In this document: in pieces, positions 48,296 through 59,102 of the stretch
Position numbering within the stretch: the stretch's first letter is position 1
Layout of the letters: each line of letters begins with the position of its first letter
Assembly: GCA_029204225.1 (NCBI GenBank)
Contig: CM055110.1
Coordinates: forward strand, 17,178,093 to 17,242,092
Direction of reading: 5' to 3'
Source of the DNA: Diphasiastrum complanatum
Taxonomy: Eukaryota; Streptophyta; Lycopodiopsida; Lycopodiales; Lycopodiaceae
DNA: 64,000 nucleotides
Translations under genes and position numbers: made by a program
Notes under the pieces: generated by a model
Databases searched by the model: none
Told to the model about the DNA's origin: nothing
What the model saw: the letters and a program-made list of their open reading frames with translations, nothing else

Positions 48296-48877
48296 ATGGC
48301 AGCACCTACAGAAATGCATTGTAAGGCAGCTAAATGCATTTTGCGTTATGTGAAAGGCACTTTAGAGTATGGCTTGATTTACAGGAAGCATGATGGTTTA
48401 CCTGAGTTGTGTGGCTATGTGGATGCGAATTGGGGAGGTGACTATGATGATCGTAGATCCACCACAGGGTACGTATTCCAGTTTTGTGGTAGTTGCTTTT
48501 CCTGGTCTAGTAAGAAGCAAAGTACAATTGCTCTTTCCACCACAGAAGTAGAGTATAAGGCAATGTGTAGTGCAGCACATGAAGCTATATGGTTGAGACA
48601 AATCTTGGAAGAAATTGGCATGAGGCAGAAAAATCCCACAACTTTACATAGCGACAGTCAGAGCGGCATTCAGCTAGCAAAGAATCAAGTGTTCCATGTG
48701 AGAACTAAACACATTGAGATTCAGTATCACTTTATACGTGAGAGGCTACTGAGTCGTGAAATTCATGTTGTTTATTGTAGCACAGAAGAACAACTAGCTA
48801 ATATTTTCACTAAGCCACTTACTGGAGAAAAGTTTGATAAGTTTAGATCAAAGCTTTCTGTACTTAAAATTTGTTGA
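48296..48877 (+). pseudogene. RNase H of Copia H
   Basis: 194 open codons with CILRYVKGTLEYGLIYRKHD, GYVDANWGGDYDDRRSTTGY, STIALSTTEVEYKAMCSAAH, TLHSDSQSGIQLAKNQVFHV and the end signature NIFTKPLTGEKFDKFRSKL. Catalytic Asp, Glu and Asp residues appear kept. It forms the C-terminus of pol; the break before it separates it from RT. TTAAGGGAGAGA is the polypurine tract before the 3' LTR. Confidence 0.88.
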
Positions 48878-48932
48878 CTTTAAAGCTATGTATATGACTG
48901 TATAAAAAGTAGACTCTACTTTAAGGGAGAGA

Positions 48933-49163
48933 GTTAGAATTAAAGTAGAATCATTGTGTTACTGTACTGTGGGTCCTATTAGTGGATAAGGATCAGTTGG
49001 CCTCGCCACGAGGCAAGTCGACAGGACGCGCGTCCTGCCAACGGCAACCTGGGTCATGCATGGGTTGCCTGAGTGAACAACTATATGTACAGTGTAATTT
49101 CATTTTGGAAAATACAGTTGCTATGTGAGCTTGCTGTGGAGAGTGTTTTCTTTCTGTGTTACT
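48933..49163 (+). repeat. 3' LTR of Copia H, truncated
   Basis: Matches the 5' LTR up to GTGTTACT and then changes directly into Gypsy J. Confidence 0.85.
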
Positions 49164-49563
49164 CACCAGTCTAAAATCTTAGTTCTCTATACTTCCAGTG
49201 TACACTTGCATTAGCCTAATAAAGCCAAGGTCGTCCGATTAAAACAGAATATGATGACAAACCAAGTGGTTTGATAATAATAAAATTCATTATGAAAGGC
49301 TTGGCTTGTATATACAATGTCACGTCCTTTAATCCATCAACAGGCTTTCTTCGTGTCAAATCGGCCAATTTGATATTTCTTTGAGTTGGTTGAATATTTG
49401 TCAAACCCAAATGTCTTCAGTTATTATATTGACACTTGAACCTGAATCAATTGGCACTTTCTCAATCAAACATCCAACAATTGTAACGTCGATCTCTGGT
49501 GCGCCAAGATCTCCCAGATCAATATGCCAACATTTGGCAAAGAAATTGGTTTCTTCTTCTTAG
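49164..49563 (-). pseudogene. Gypsy J: protease fragment of the C/E family
   Basis: The minus strand encodes VPIDSGSSVNI, GLTNIQPTQRNIKLADLT and SSYSVLIGRPWLY, matching Gypsy C 12430-12840. Here the active-site Asp is kept. Two ends without LTRs show it is a fragment. Confidence 0.75.
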
Positions 49564-50124
49564 GAGAAGAAAGACTATTCAACTGCTTACATTGCATCTC
49601 CAAATTGGAGTAATGCCATACTAGTTGAGTATGAAGTCTCTCTTGAGAACATAGATGATGTTCTTAAAAGGTTGAAATTGATTTTAAATCAATTAGAAAG
49701 CAACTGGTTATTTCATCAAATGTATGCTCTTGAGTCATGTAAGAGCAAAAGTGATTTGTTCACTCATAGTTTGAAAAGTTGTATTGAGGCAAATTGTAAA
49801 CTCTTTATGAGAGTAAGTGAAACATCTTCTAAAGACACTTATCTCCATAATGAAGTATTTAGCCTCATTGGATATGAGATTAGCATGGTAAACAGGCATG
49901 AAGATATGATGCAAACACTTTGTTATCATAGCATGCATAGTCTTGCTAATTTGGATAAGTCTAATTCTCTAGATCATGATAACATGATGTTAGATCTTTG
50001 TGATCCTAATAAGTCAAGAAGAAATCTTTATTCTCTCATGGAGGAGCATGCAATGAAGAAGGATCAAGCCTCAAAGTCAAGCATCTACATAAAATTTGGA
50101 AGGAATCACACTTGTGTAGATTGA
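49564..50124 (+). CDS. Unrecognised 187-codon reading frame
   Basis: Open from just after a stop at about 49561 to TGA 50122-50124; the first ATG is at 49662 or later. It contains ASPNWSNAILVEYEVSLENI, DVLKRLKLILNQLESNWLFH and MLDLCDPNKSRRNLYSLMEE. It is rich in Leu, Ser, Lys and His, without obvious transmembrane parts. I recognise no family. It lies between two Gypsy scraps, so a retroelement domain, a captured exon or chance are all possible. Confidence 0.3.
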   Translation, partial: EKKDYSTAYIASPNWSNAILVEYEVSLENIDDVLKRLKLILNQLESNWLFHQMYALESCKSKSDLFTHSLKSCIEANCKLFMRVSETSSKDTYLHNEVFSLIGYEISMVNRHEDMMQTLCYHSMHSLANLDKSNSLDHDNMMLDLCDPNKSRRNLYSLMEEHAMKKDQASKSSIYIKFGRNHTCVD

Positions 50125-50229
50125 TCTAACTTAAATCCAACCATATACAAAACAGGCTCCACATGTGTGGGATCAGAATGTGAACATTAATTATAAGATT
50201 AATAAGTTTGATCTACAAGTTAGAAGTGA

Positions 50230-50870
50230 CATTTCAACAACTTGGCAGACCATATAACTAAAATAATCTCTCAACAAAGATCTCGGCTAATTTAGAAGCC
50301 TTTATAGTTGACTTTACTGGTATGAAAGCAACTACATAGTTAACCGATCCATTACAACCCAAATAGAATCATTTTGTCATTGGGTCTTAGGAAGTCCAAC
50401 TACAAAATCCATAGATATGCTTTCCCATCTCTTATCAAGGATACCTAACGGATGCAACAAACCACTAGCCTTATGGCGTTCAACCTTTGCTAGTTGAGAG
50501 GGCTTGCATTTAATAACATATGACTTGACAGATGGTTTGAGCTTTGGCCAATAAAACTCCCTCTTAACCAAGTTCAGAGTCCTGTGTATATCGAGATGTC
50601 CTACACAGGGTACGTCATGACATTCAAACAAAATCTTGCGATCCGCACGTGTGAGTATTGTTGTTGTACTACTATTATGCAGACATGAACATTCAATTAT
50701 CATATCTAAGTGTTTATGACAAGTTCTTATTGAATTTTCATCTTTTATATGTAGTTGATGCATGATTTCTACATTTATAATGAAACTAGATGTGCTCTCT
50801 AAATTAGCTAAAGATCAAAGAGAAAAATTAGATTTTTGTGATCTGATTTTTTCACATGGAATACTTCACA
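50230..50870 (-). pseudogene. Gypsy K: RNase H end and start of integrase
   Basis: On the minus strand DHKNLIFLFDL near 50840 is the end of RNase H. HDVPCVGHLDIHRTLNLVKR, FYWPKLKPSVKSYVIKCKPS and RWESISMDFVVGLPKTQ are the zinc-binding part and first catalytic region of a chromovirus-like integrase. After a stop and a shift KASKLAEIFVERL follows; the fragment ends near 50230. It could belong to the same element as Gypsy I. Confidence 0.8.
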
Positions 50871-50973
50871 ATTTCCAGGTACCTCTACCAATTCCATGTA
50901 GAGAGTAGTGGCCCAACAAGCAAAATGTAAATGTGCTCAAAACAAGGATTTGAGATTTTTCTTTTTAAACACT

Positions 50974-50992
50974 CCCCCCCCCCCCCCCCCCC
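50974..50992. repeat. Poly(C) tract, 19 bp
   Basis: A pure run of 19 C, unusual in this AT-rich surrounding. Confidence 0.97.
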
Positions 50993-52376
50993 AGGTTTCT
51001 TTCAACAAGCATTCTTATGGCTAGTTTACAGTGATTAGCAAAAGTTTTCAAAGAAAAAAATTTGTATTCTTTAATTAGCATATCATTTAAGTGGGATGCG
51101 AGATATTTTGTGATGTAACTTGAAATAACTAATATCAACACAATAGTTAATCCAAAGAGTTTTCTAATATAAGAGTAGCTATTGATACATGCCTCACATT
51201 TTGATAATTCTATAGAAGATGACTCTAGTTGAGCAAATTGTTGAGCAAATTATTTCAAGGCTTGTCCACAAAAGTCCATATGGGGAGCCCAATTCAAAAA
51301 GATCACATTGAACACTTGACCAATTGTGACACATTCATGCAGATACATCCTAGTTGACCAAAAAAAGTCTTTCTATTATCTTGCACTAATACTATGATGA
51401 CCAAGGCCCATTCCAAGGCCCATTCTTGTGTTGCTAAAAGTCTTTTACACCACAAAACAAATATACTTAGTTTTACAAAAAAATTGACAATGCAGAACAC
51501 AAGAATGACCACTTGGCAAATTTCAAAATATTTTGGTGGAATATATCTCACAACAAATTGACATTGTAACGTCATGTGTCACCTAATCTCTACATCAGTA
51601 CGATTGAGGACCACATTTTTATACTGTCAATTTGAGTGTATAGCTTGTCTATAATATATAATACTATATGCTTCTTTTTGAAAGAGAAATGACAACATAT
51701 TCATATGCTGAAATGAATGCCAATATACGTCATACCCAGTCACCTTAAACAAAGTTGCAAGCTTTTGTTTATTGGGATATATGAGGCATGCAATGATGTG
51801 ACTATATGATGCAAGTTGTGATGTCAATTATGCAATTATCCATTGAATTTGTGTGACTTATTTCACTATGACTTCTTTTAAGTTGTATAACTTCTTGTTA
51901 TATGAGTTCATGTTGTGTTTGCCATTCATATCAAAAAAACATTTTCATCATCCTTGTAGGCTAACTACATCCTACTAAGCAACTATGCAATCTTTAAATT
52001 TACCTGCAAATTTTACATGTTGCAATATTCTGCATAGAATGTATTCTGAGGCAAACATGACACCCACCCACATCAATTCACAACAAACATAAATCAGCGA
52101 ACTACGGTAATTTGAAGTCTGCCCAGATTCAAGTTTTCAAGTTGATGACGTTTCAAGGGCACAAATGACAAGACTTTCAACACAAAATGCTGAATATAGC
52201 AGACTCAAGATTTGAAGTGACTCTTGACTAGTGTGTACACAAGAAATTGTAAGTCAAACCCGACAGATTCCATGGATTGATTTACTTGCATGCGCCGTGA
52301 AGACATACGTTTGTTACAGAGTGGGAAAGCTATTGATACAGACGTGTGAAAGCCATATTTCAAACGATCAGCACAT
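50993..52376. other. Unassigned AT-rich stretch
   Basis: No coding region, LTR end or tandem repeat that I can support. Confidence 0.5.
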
Positions 52377-52661
52377 GTGAGTGAACAGTTGCTCCAACAT
52401 AGCACCGAGGGACGCCCTGAAAGTCAGAAACCAGAGTTTCAAAGTCTTCTCACGTTGGAATACGGTCCAAGTGGGGGTAACTCTATTGTAGTCCAAAATC
52501 CTTTGTTTTGGGCAGCTGTAACTTCATTAAGTAGCTTCATTTCCTGGTTGGCATTCAGTCAAGTTTGGATTCCAGGAATTTATCAGTGGTCTGAACTCTT
52601 GAGGCAGCTATTTAGCTTGTCCCTGAAAGATAGATACGTTTCAGAGGATAAATTATTCTAA
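52377..52661 (+). CDS. Unrecognised 94-codon reading frame
   Basis: Reads MSEQLLQHSTEGRPESQKPE and later VVQNPLFWAAVTSLSSFISW, a possible membrane segment. No family recognised and no neighbour with a related role. It may be a host exon relic or chance. Confidence 0.18.
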   Translation: MSEQLLQHSTEGRPESQKPEFQSLLTLEYGPSGGNSIVVQNPLFWAAVTSLSSFISWLAFSQVWIPGIYQWSELLRQLFSLSLKDRYVSEDKLF

Positions 52662-53575
52662 AGTCCAGGTCCTTCAATGCCTTATATTGATGGTTTTCCG
52701 GCGAACACAAAATTCTATTGGGAGGTTCAGCGGTCATAGCAGCAACTGGAAAATGAATATCTTTCAACTCATCAATACAACTATACTTTTCTACAACATG
52801 GGACATAAAGGTGTTCATATAAAAAATCGTCACAGCTTACGTACGCAAGTAAATGCAGCACAACAGTGATGGTGTGCAAGATAATTGACATGCCCATGTA
52901 TGAAACACAATTCAGGAACTTATTATTCAGTGTGTCCATACACGGAAATTTCACAAACAGAAAATGCTTAGAAAGACTCATTCAAGCTTATTTTCCCAAA
53001 GTACTAGAATGCCTAATCTTAGGAAGGATCTGTAGCAGCAGCTTTTATCAAATATCTGATATCTGATCAAAGCAAGTTTTCCATCCAGGTGGATTTCGAT
53101 TAGGGCTAGCCTAAAAGACCATCTTGACATACTCACAACCATTTTTTTATCTTTCCTTCTTTTTTGTGAACAATCATTATCAATAGTGATTATACAAGTG
53201 AAAAGGTACTCTATAATAAACATATTACCTTTGATAATAGGAGCCCAAGTGTTAGAAGATTTCCATAAAGTTTTCTACATGAATCTTCTAACGAGATTTC
53301 ATGTTGGAGATGGTGAACTCATGCAACCATTCTCTAGCATTTTCCAAAGGGGCAGACAAATCTGTATTCATGATCGACACCGAATTGTCGGACCCCCAAA
53401 CAAGCGCTGAGGACAGAAGTCGAGCTAAACGAATTGTCGGGCGAGTCGAATTATCGGGCTCTAACTCGTCGGGCGTGAAGCTTCCAAACTGTCATGCTCA
53501 GCCTTAAAGTAACGTTACCAGAGATATAGTTAACTAGGAGTTTAGGTTAAATCTCTCTTGTAATGATGAGTTAAG
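52662..53575. other. Unassigned, ending in LTR-like sequence
   Basis: Mostly structureless. At 53385-53475 four spaced words GAATTGTCGG, GAATTGTCGGG, GAATTATCGGG and CTCGTCGGG recall the TTRTCGGG words of the F LTR, so this may be LTR or leader of the gag that follows. Confidence 0.4.
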
Positions 53576-54500
53576 ATGTCTTGTAATCCCACTTGGTGGG
53601 CCATAAGTATAGATCAGAAACCAATAGAACGTATGCTAGAATGCAGTAATGATCTGCAAGAAGCAAGATATAGATTTGTAAAAGGAGTGTCAGGCCGCCA
53701 ACGCGCATTGCATTGTCGACTCACTTCTAAAAGAAAACAAAATACAAATACATTTTGCTCTTCCAATTGTGATGTCTGCGAAGCATGGGAGAAACTAAAG
53801 CAAAAGTACAAAGTGAGGACAATTGCGTCAGTTATGCCCCTCCACAATCAACTACAGAGATTGCGATGGGATGGCAATGAGCTAGATCAGCATGTAGGTA
53901 AGATCAAAACGATCTTCGCTCAACTTTCTACATCTAGACAAGAGCATCAAGTCCCAGCACCCCAGCAGCTGATGTACTTCATGAAATGTCTACCTTCATC
54001 CTACCAGCCACTAAGAATGCTCATCTTGAGTTTACTTGAGATGGCATTCGAAAGAGCAGTCAGTCTTGTTGTAGATGAAAGACTGATGAGAGATGAAGAA
54101 GAAGCAAACGATGACTAGGAGAAGGCCCTTTTCGTAAGGGGAAAGAAGCAAAACAAAAACAATCCCAAGTTCAACAAGGCTCAAATAAACTCTTCGACAA
54201 GGGGAAACTACAACAAAGAAGCTTCTACTTGTGATCATTGTCACAAGTCGGGACACACAGCAGACAAATGCTGGTTCAATCCACCAATACCTTGTGCACA
54301 CTACAAGAAGAATGAGCATTCAACATATAAATATTGGTACAATCCAAAAGGAAACCACAAAGGAGAGAAAGCCAATGTTCCAAAATCATCGAAGGATGCT
54401 AAGAAGAACGACAATGCGGCCTTCACAATTGTCGATGAAGTTCGTGGCATTTGTAGAGCGACACACCTTCAAGAAATTGAAGACTCTCAGGTCTGTAGAT
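53576..54500 (+). pseudogene. Copia gag fragment L
   Basis: One frame with a single in-frame TAG (54116-54118). It contains CEAWEKLKQKYKVRTIASVM, LHNQLQRLRWDGNELDQHVG and QQLMYFMKCLPSSYQPL (UBN2-type gag), then a basic linker and the knuckle CDHCHKSGHTADKC, followed by a second damaged one (CAHYKKNEHSTYKY). It ends against an inverted Copia RNase H piece. Confidence 0.7.
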
Positions 54501-54616
54501 GAAAGAGCGATAGAGGTTTGCTTATGACTGTTCCATGAGATAGGACCCCCATTGAAGAATAATGTAAATCCAGATGTGGACTTATGATTGTCTACATCTC
54601 CTCCCCAACTTGCATC
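54491..54616 (-). pseudogene. Copia RNase H fragment, inverted
   Basis: The minus strand reads DASWGGDVDNHKSTSGFTLF, then GGPISWNSHKQTSIALSST, a clear piece of Copia RNase H of about 42 codons. It lies head-on to gag fragment L and just before unit X. Confidence 0.8.
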
Positions 54617-54999
54617 AAATTTTGTCTACGCAAATTTTCAGATTCATAGTTCATTGTTTTAGATTTTTGCATGCAAATTACGAATGGCGCCATCAAGGAA
54701 GCCGTGCTCCTCAATCGACTTTGTGCTTCTATTCAACGAGATAGATGATAATGGATTATGGGTGCCAAGAAAATATTCAAAAAACTCTTGGGTTTTGATG
54801 CATCCATCATCAAGAGGGGCATTTCGAAAAAGGAAAAGGTCAAAATTATCATTTCGATCTTATTGGAAGGCCAAAATTTTGGATTTCAGAACATTATCAG
54901 GAGGAAAATCTATTTTTAAAATTCTAGTCCAACATGTAAATATGCATTCAGAGATAAAAGTGCAAGGATTCAACCGTCAGGATCACAAAAAAAGAAATC

Positions 55000-55087
55000 G
55001 TGAGTATTGATATTTGGATACTTTGATTTTTGTCGTTCATAAATATCTAATAGTAAACTTTCCAATCTGATCATTTATCTCTTGCAG
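55000..55087 (+). other. Intron 1 of the unit X accessory gene, copy 2
   Basis: Donor AATC|GTGAGT, acceptor TCTCTTGCAG|AT, 88 bp. Joining gives a continuous phase-1 frame (AAT, C+AT, TTA, TAT). Confidence 0.6.
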
Positions 55088-56744
55088 ATTTATATCCATC
55101 CAACATAAATGAATGGGCGCCGAGTGGATCTTTAGCATGTGTGTTAGATGTTATTCACACTGATATTGGACAACTGCAATATCGAGGTAGAACTGCAAAA
55201 GATCTAGTTGATGGTGGAATTTTTTTTTATGAATCAATGTACGTTCCTGATACAAATGAAATTTTGGACAAATAGTACCAATTCCATTACCTAGCTTTGA
55301 AAGTGATGAATGGATTGCACCAAATGCTACAGTATCAGAATCATTTCGTTGCAAGATATATAATGATGTAAAAAATTCATTAAAAATGAGCACGGGTTCA
55401 AAAACAGTCAGATTGAGTTGGGTTATTTCCTTGAATATATTTGTGGATTTCTTTTCAAGTGTCAATGTACACAAAACCCCAACGATGTTTGTATGCAAAA
55501 ATTTATCAAATAGTTTATTATTAGAACTTATGGATGAAGGCTGGGACAAAAGATCAGATGGAAAGATAGAATGCGGAATTTAAATGTCTTCCGTGTGCTT
55601 CCATTATCAAATTGAAAAACAAATGTTGAGCTTATGCTTCCATTATCAAAGATGGAAAAAAAATAAAGGTAAATGGGTGCCACTCGATCAAGACTTGGAA
55701 GCCAGTGGGCATTCAAAACGAAAGAATATTAAAATTATAGACAATGATGTCGTTTTGACATGTGTTGAGGTGGAAGAAGATTGGAGTCTAAACTATATCC
55801 AGCGGGAACTATTGGACTATTTCAAATCTCTTTTTTCTCCTTTTCTTTTATTCTACCTTCTATAACTGAGGGCCCTAGTGTGGAGGTATTTTCTGGGATA
55901 TATCTCAGATTTAAGTCCCTGCTCAGTACTTCGTTATTCAAGTCTCAGAATAAAGACATGATTCATTATCAGGACCTGGTGGCACTCGACAAGCATATCT
56001 ACAAGCTAAGCTTGACAAAATGTTTACCAAGTTACATAATGATTTCAAGTTTGTAAATGAGTGCCCAATTCACAATAAAAAATGTAGATTTGTTGATTTT
56101 CAGTCTGCTTTTGTTTTTTTCCTTTTGTTAATTATTTTTGACGATTCGGACTCTGTGCTCTCCACTTCTGAAGCAACTTCTTCTAGTGGTACAAAGTCTG
56201 AAAAGTCAAAGATTGTAGATATAGATACTTTTTTTATTGACACGAGTGTTCATTTAGATGATTGTTCTGATTTTGATCCTGCTCGAAATAGGGCTACTTT
56301 TATAGGCCCTAGAACACCCACTACCTTTTCTCCTTCTAGTAAATCTTTGATCACTTTTCCTACTTATATTATAGATAATAATTCCTTTTTGACAATATCG
56401 GATATATTGGATCTTTTTTAATTCAATGAAGCTGAGATTCTTTGCATTTTGAACAAAGAGCTTGATGAATTTTCGGATATAATTGATTTTGATGCTGATG
56501 ATCTTCTCCCTGGTGTTGATGATGTACATAATGATAAGTTTTATTCAGGGAAAGATTGCTTGAAAATGGCTATGGAGAAAATGTGCAACAAAGAAGATGA
56601 TCTACCTTCTGAGGAGGAGTTTCTTAGAATCCAAAGTCAACTTGGTTTTCCACAGCCAACTGTCTCTTCACCAACAATATTGACATCGAAAGTGGACATA
56701 ATATTGATGGAGAGACAGTAATCAGAGAAGACAAAGCCAAATGC

Positions 56745-56829
56745 GTAAGTTTTTGTCTCTTATCGAGTACTAGTAGATTTGTTATGTCAGATTATATATT
56801 GGAGCTTACTTTGTTTTTTATCATTTCAG
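56745..56829 (+). other. Late intron of the unit X accessory gene, copy 2
   Basis: Donor ATGC|GTAAGT and acceptor TATCATTTCAG|GAA, 85 bp, phase 0 (REDKAKC joins ETIFLDDF). Same place and phase as 637-734 in copy 1. Confidence 0.65.
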
Positions 56830-57594
56830 GAAACAATTTTCCTTGATGATTTCGCAATTTGTCGAGGAGGGCAGAGACCTTCTACGAGAGAATTTTCAAG
56901 AGATCATGCACTCGGGCACTATCTAAAGTCCTTCAAGAATAATGAGATAGGTGTAGCCATTTAAAGTTTCATCAACATGGTGAAACTATGATTATGGCAA
57001 TCAAGGCGCTGTCTCATTTTCTTGGAGGACATAATTTTAATAAGGTGCATAAAATAATTTTTGTAACAAAAACTATTGCGGTTAAATTTAGGATATGGAC
57101 CAGTGAATTCCATGCTCAGATCATCTCATTTTGTAGTGTATGCTGCTTATGTTGATCTTAGTAAGCATGAAAACTATGAGCTATTGGATCCATACGAAAG
57201 AAGAAAATTGTTGCTTGATTCTAAGTTGCAAATTTCATTGGAAAAAATATCGGAAGCAAATTAGATACTACTGAATTGTACTTTGTAGATATTTTTATTT
57301 AATATACAAAATTTTATTGTGTCTTTATAGCCTACTGGCTTGTATAAATTTGAATGCTTTTTGAATTTTTTTATAATCCGTCGATTTTGTATTATGATGA
57401 ATTTGGATTCTTCTGTAAAACCATTGGAAAAGTTGCAGTATATAGTTGTTTTTTGTGCTAGTCCCGCCATGTTGTGTACTTTTATGAAATGCCGCTCTTG
57501 CTTGCCAATGAGATTTTCCCATTCCTTGCGATGACCATATGCTAAGACTTCCACTATTTCTTGCAAAGAATGTCAAATGATATTGTAATATGTG

Positions 57595-57688
57595 CTGCAT
57601 GTCATAAAAACATAATCTAAATGAGTACCAGAAGTATGTAATTAGATTGCACATATTTGTCTATCGTAGTGTAAAATCAAAATCTTAC
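57595..57688 (-). other. Intron 3 of the unit X candidate transposase
   Basis: Minus strand ATATG|GTAAGA to GACATGCAG|CAC, 94 bp, phase 0 (DHITHYM joins HILQYH). Confidence 0.6.
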
Positions 57689-58507
57689 CATATAATGTGT
57701 TATATGATCAACACCCCATGCACTCTGAACTGCATCCACAAATTCATTGGTTGTTTTCTGTATCATTTGAAAATCAGTATTTGAAAATTTATCTTTTCTC
57801 AAGTATTTCACCATGTTGTCTAACTTTTTCCAAACTTCTACTTTGTGTATACGAGTAGAACCTTCTTCTTCAAAATCTTGAGTTGCTGCAATAGTTTCTT
57901 TTCAAACCATGTATTGAACCTTGGATTGTTTGCCAGAATATTTTGATAAAAATCTTTCAGCTTTAGATCCTCCAATGTTCAGCTTGCATGGAAGATTTCC
58001 TGTTTTACCTGATAACTTGTCATCTTTTTTTATTTTAATGTGGCCTTTATGTAAGCCTGCTTTGGACAACACATCCTTTAATCTGGAAATAACTTCCTTT
58101 GCAGAGGCCTCTGGCTCGGAATTCCATGCAAACAAGATGTGAAGATATATTATTTTTTCTACAATATGCACCTCCGCATGCAATGTACAGATGTGAACAT
58201 TTCGTAGAGGAATCGGTAGTACAAGTTTCCAATTAGGATCTTCTCGATCTCTTGATATTCCTGTACTCCTTGTCATGTCTTTTGTTGTTTTCATGCAGTA
58301 CAAACAAGGGTGTTTAGAGTTAGCGCCATGAGATACATTGAACATACATTTTAATGTCTTCAGATCTCCTGCTAAATGCCATTCAATGTTGAAAGTGCCA
58401 ATTCCAGGAATATTGAGTGGAACTCCCTCCATGTGATTTTTTATAGTGGCAGGATATGATGTTCTATTAAATATCCATGAGAGAATGTTATGGTCTTCTT
58501 TCAGCAC

Positions 58508-58624
58508 CTATAAGAGAATACAAAAACGTGATTAGCCTCATAATATTAACACAGAGAAGATTTTAGATATGAAATCCATATTCAAATGATTATCCCTATT
58601 TATTATGCAAAGGAACTGCTATAC
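58508..58624 (-). other. Intron 2 of the unit X candidate transposase
   Basis: Minus strand TTTCAG|GTATAG to CTCTTATAG|GTG, 117 bp, phase 0 (WWLAAFQ joins VLKEDHN). Confidence 0.6.
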
Positions 58625-58922
58625 CTGAAATGCTGCCAACCACCAAATATCATTTTCTGATTGAACACTGAAATTGAGGCCTTCTGAGTCTTCTGAATAT
58701 GATCATGAGACTGACTCTTTTCATTTTTTGTCCTTTTATAATTTCAGACTCATCTAATATTTTTCCAACTTCATCCATAATGCTATCAGTAACTGAAGCC
58801 TTAATCTTTTTCATTTTGTTATTATTTAACATTAATTTCATAGATTGAAAGTCAAGATAGAGCCTAGTGAATTTTCAATTGAAATCTCATCGGCCAAATG
58901 GTCTTCACCAACCAATGCTGAT

Positions 58923-59102
58923 CTGCATTGCAAACATAATGTTCATAAAAATGTCAGTAGAAATTAGGACTCTCATAGTATTCACAACAGTATATAATAA
59001 GCAAATCAATAGAAAGTTGAAATGAATAAATAACAAAATTAGTGATTATGAGTAAATCAAAAAGTTCAAGCAATTTTCAGTACCAAATAAGCTATAGCTT
59101 AC
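58923..59102 (-). other. Intron 1 of the unit X candidate transposase
   Basis: Minus strand TTCAA|GTAAGC to GCAATGCAG|ATC, 180 bp, phase 2 (AA joins A to keep Lys, then SALVGEDH). Confidence 0.55.

Larger units (their letters stand above)
44634..49163 (+). mobile_element. Copia LTR retrotransposon H
   Basis: A short 5' LTR (about 272 bp), tRNA-Met site, long leader, gag, integrase tail, RT, RNase H and a 3' LTR that has lost its last 41 bp or so. The LTRs are about 94 percent identical by eye. Zinc knuckle, protease and most of integrase are deleted. It entered the gag of Gypsy I, but the sequence after its 3' LTR is from another Gypsy (J), so the right flank has been rearranged. Confidence 0.85.
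54684..57264 (+). pseudogene. Unit X accessory gene, copy 2 (spliced, broken)
   Basis: Function unknown. Exon 1 starts at ATG 54684 (MAPSRKPCSSIDFVLLFNEI, basic stretch RKRKRSKLSF). An intron joins it in frame to LYPSNINEWAPSGS and QLQYRGRTAKDLVDGG. After a shift come FESDEWIAPNATVSESF and LELMDEGWDKRSDG. Middle parts are KWVPLDQDLEASGHSKRKN and AYLQAKLDKMFTKLHNDF. A Ser- and Asp-rich part leads to YIIDNNSFLTISDILDLF and SEEEFLRIQSQ. A second intron precedes DDFAICRGG, and the last part has LGGHNFNKVHKIIFVTKT and AYVDLSKHENYELLDPYERR. The second half matches copy 1 at 277-1174. It ends 60 bp from the end of the opposing gene. At least four shifts or stops make it inactive as read. Confidence 0.6.

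Noticed and set aside
51303-51827. Two minus-strand frames with hydrophobic words
   Set aside because: AT-rich, Phe/Val/Ile-biased, no known motif and no partner; I treat them as chance.
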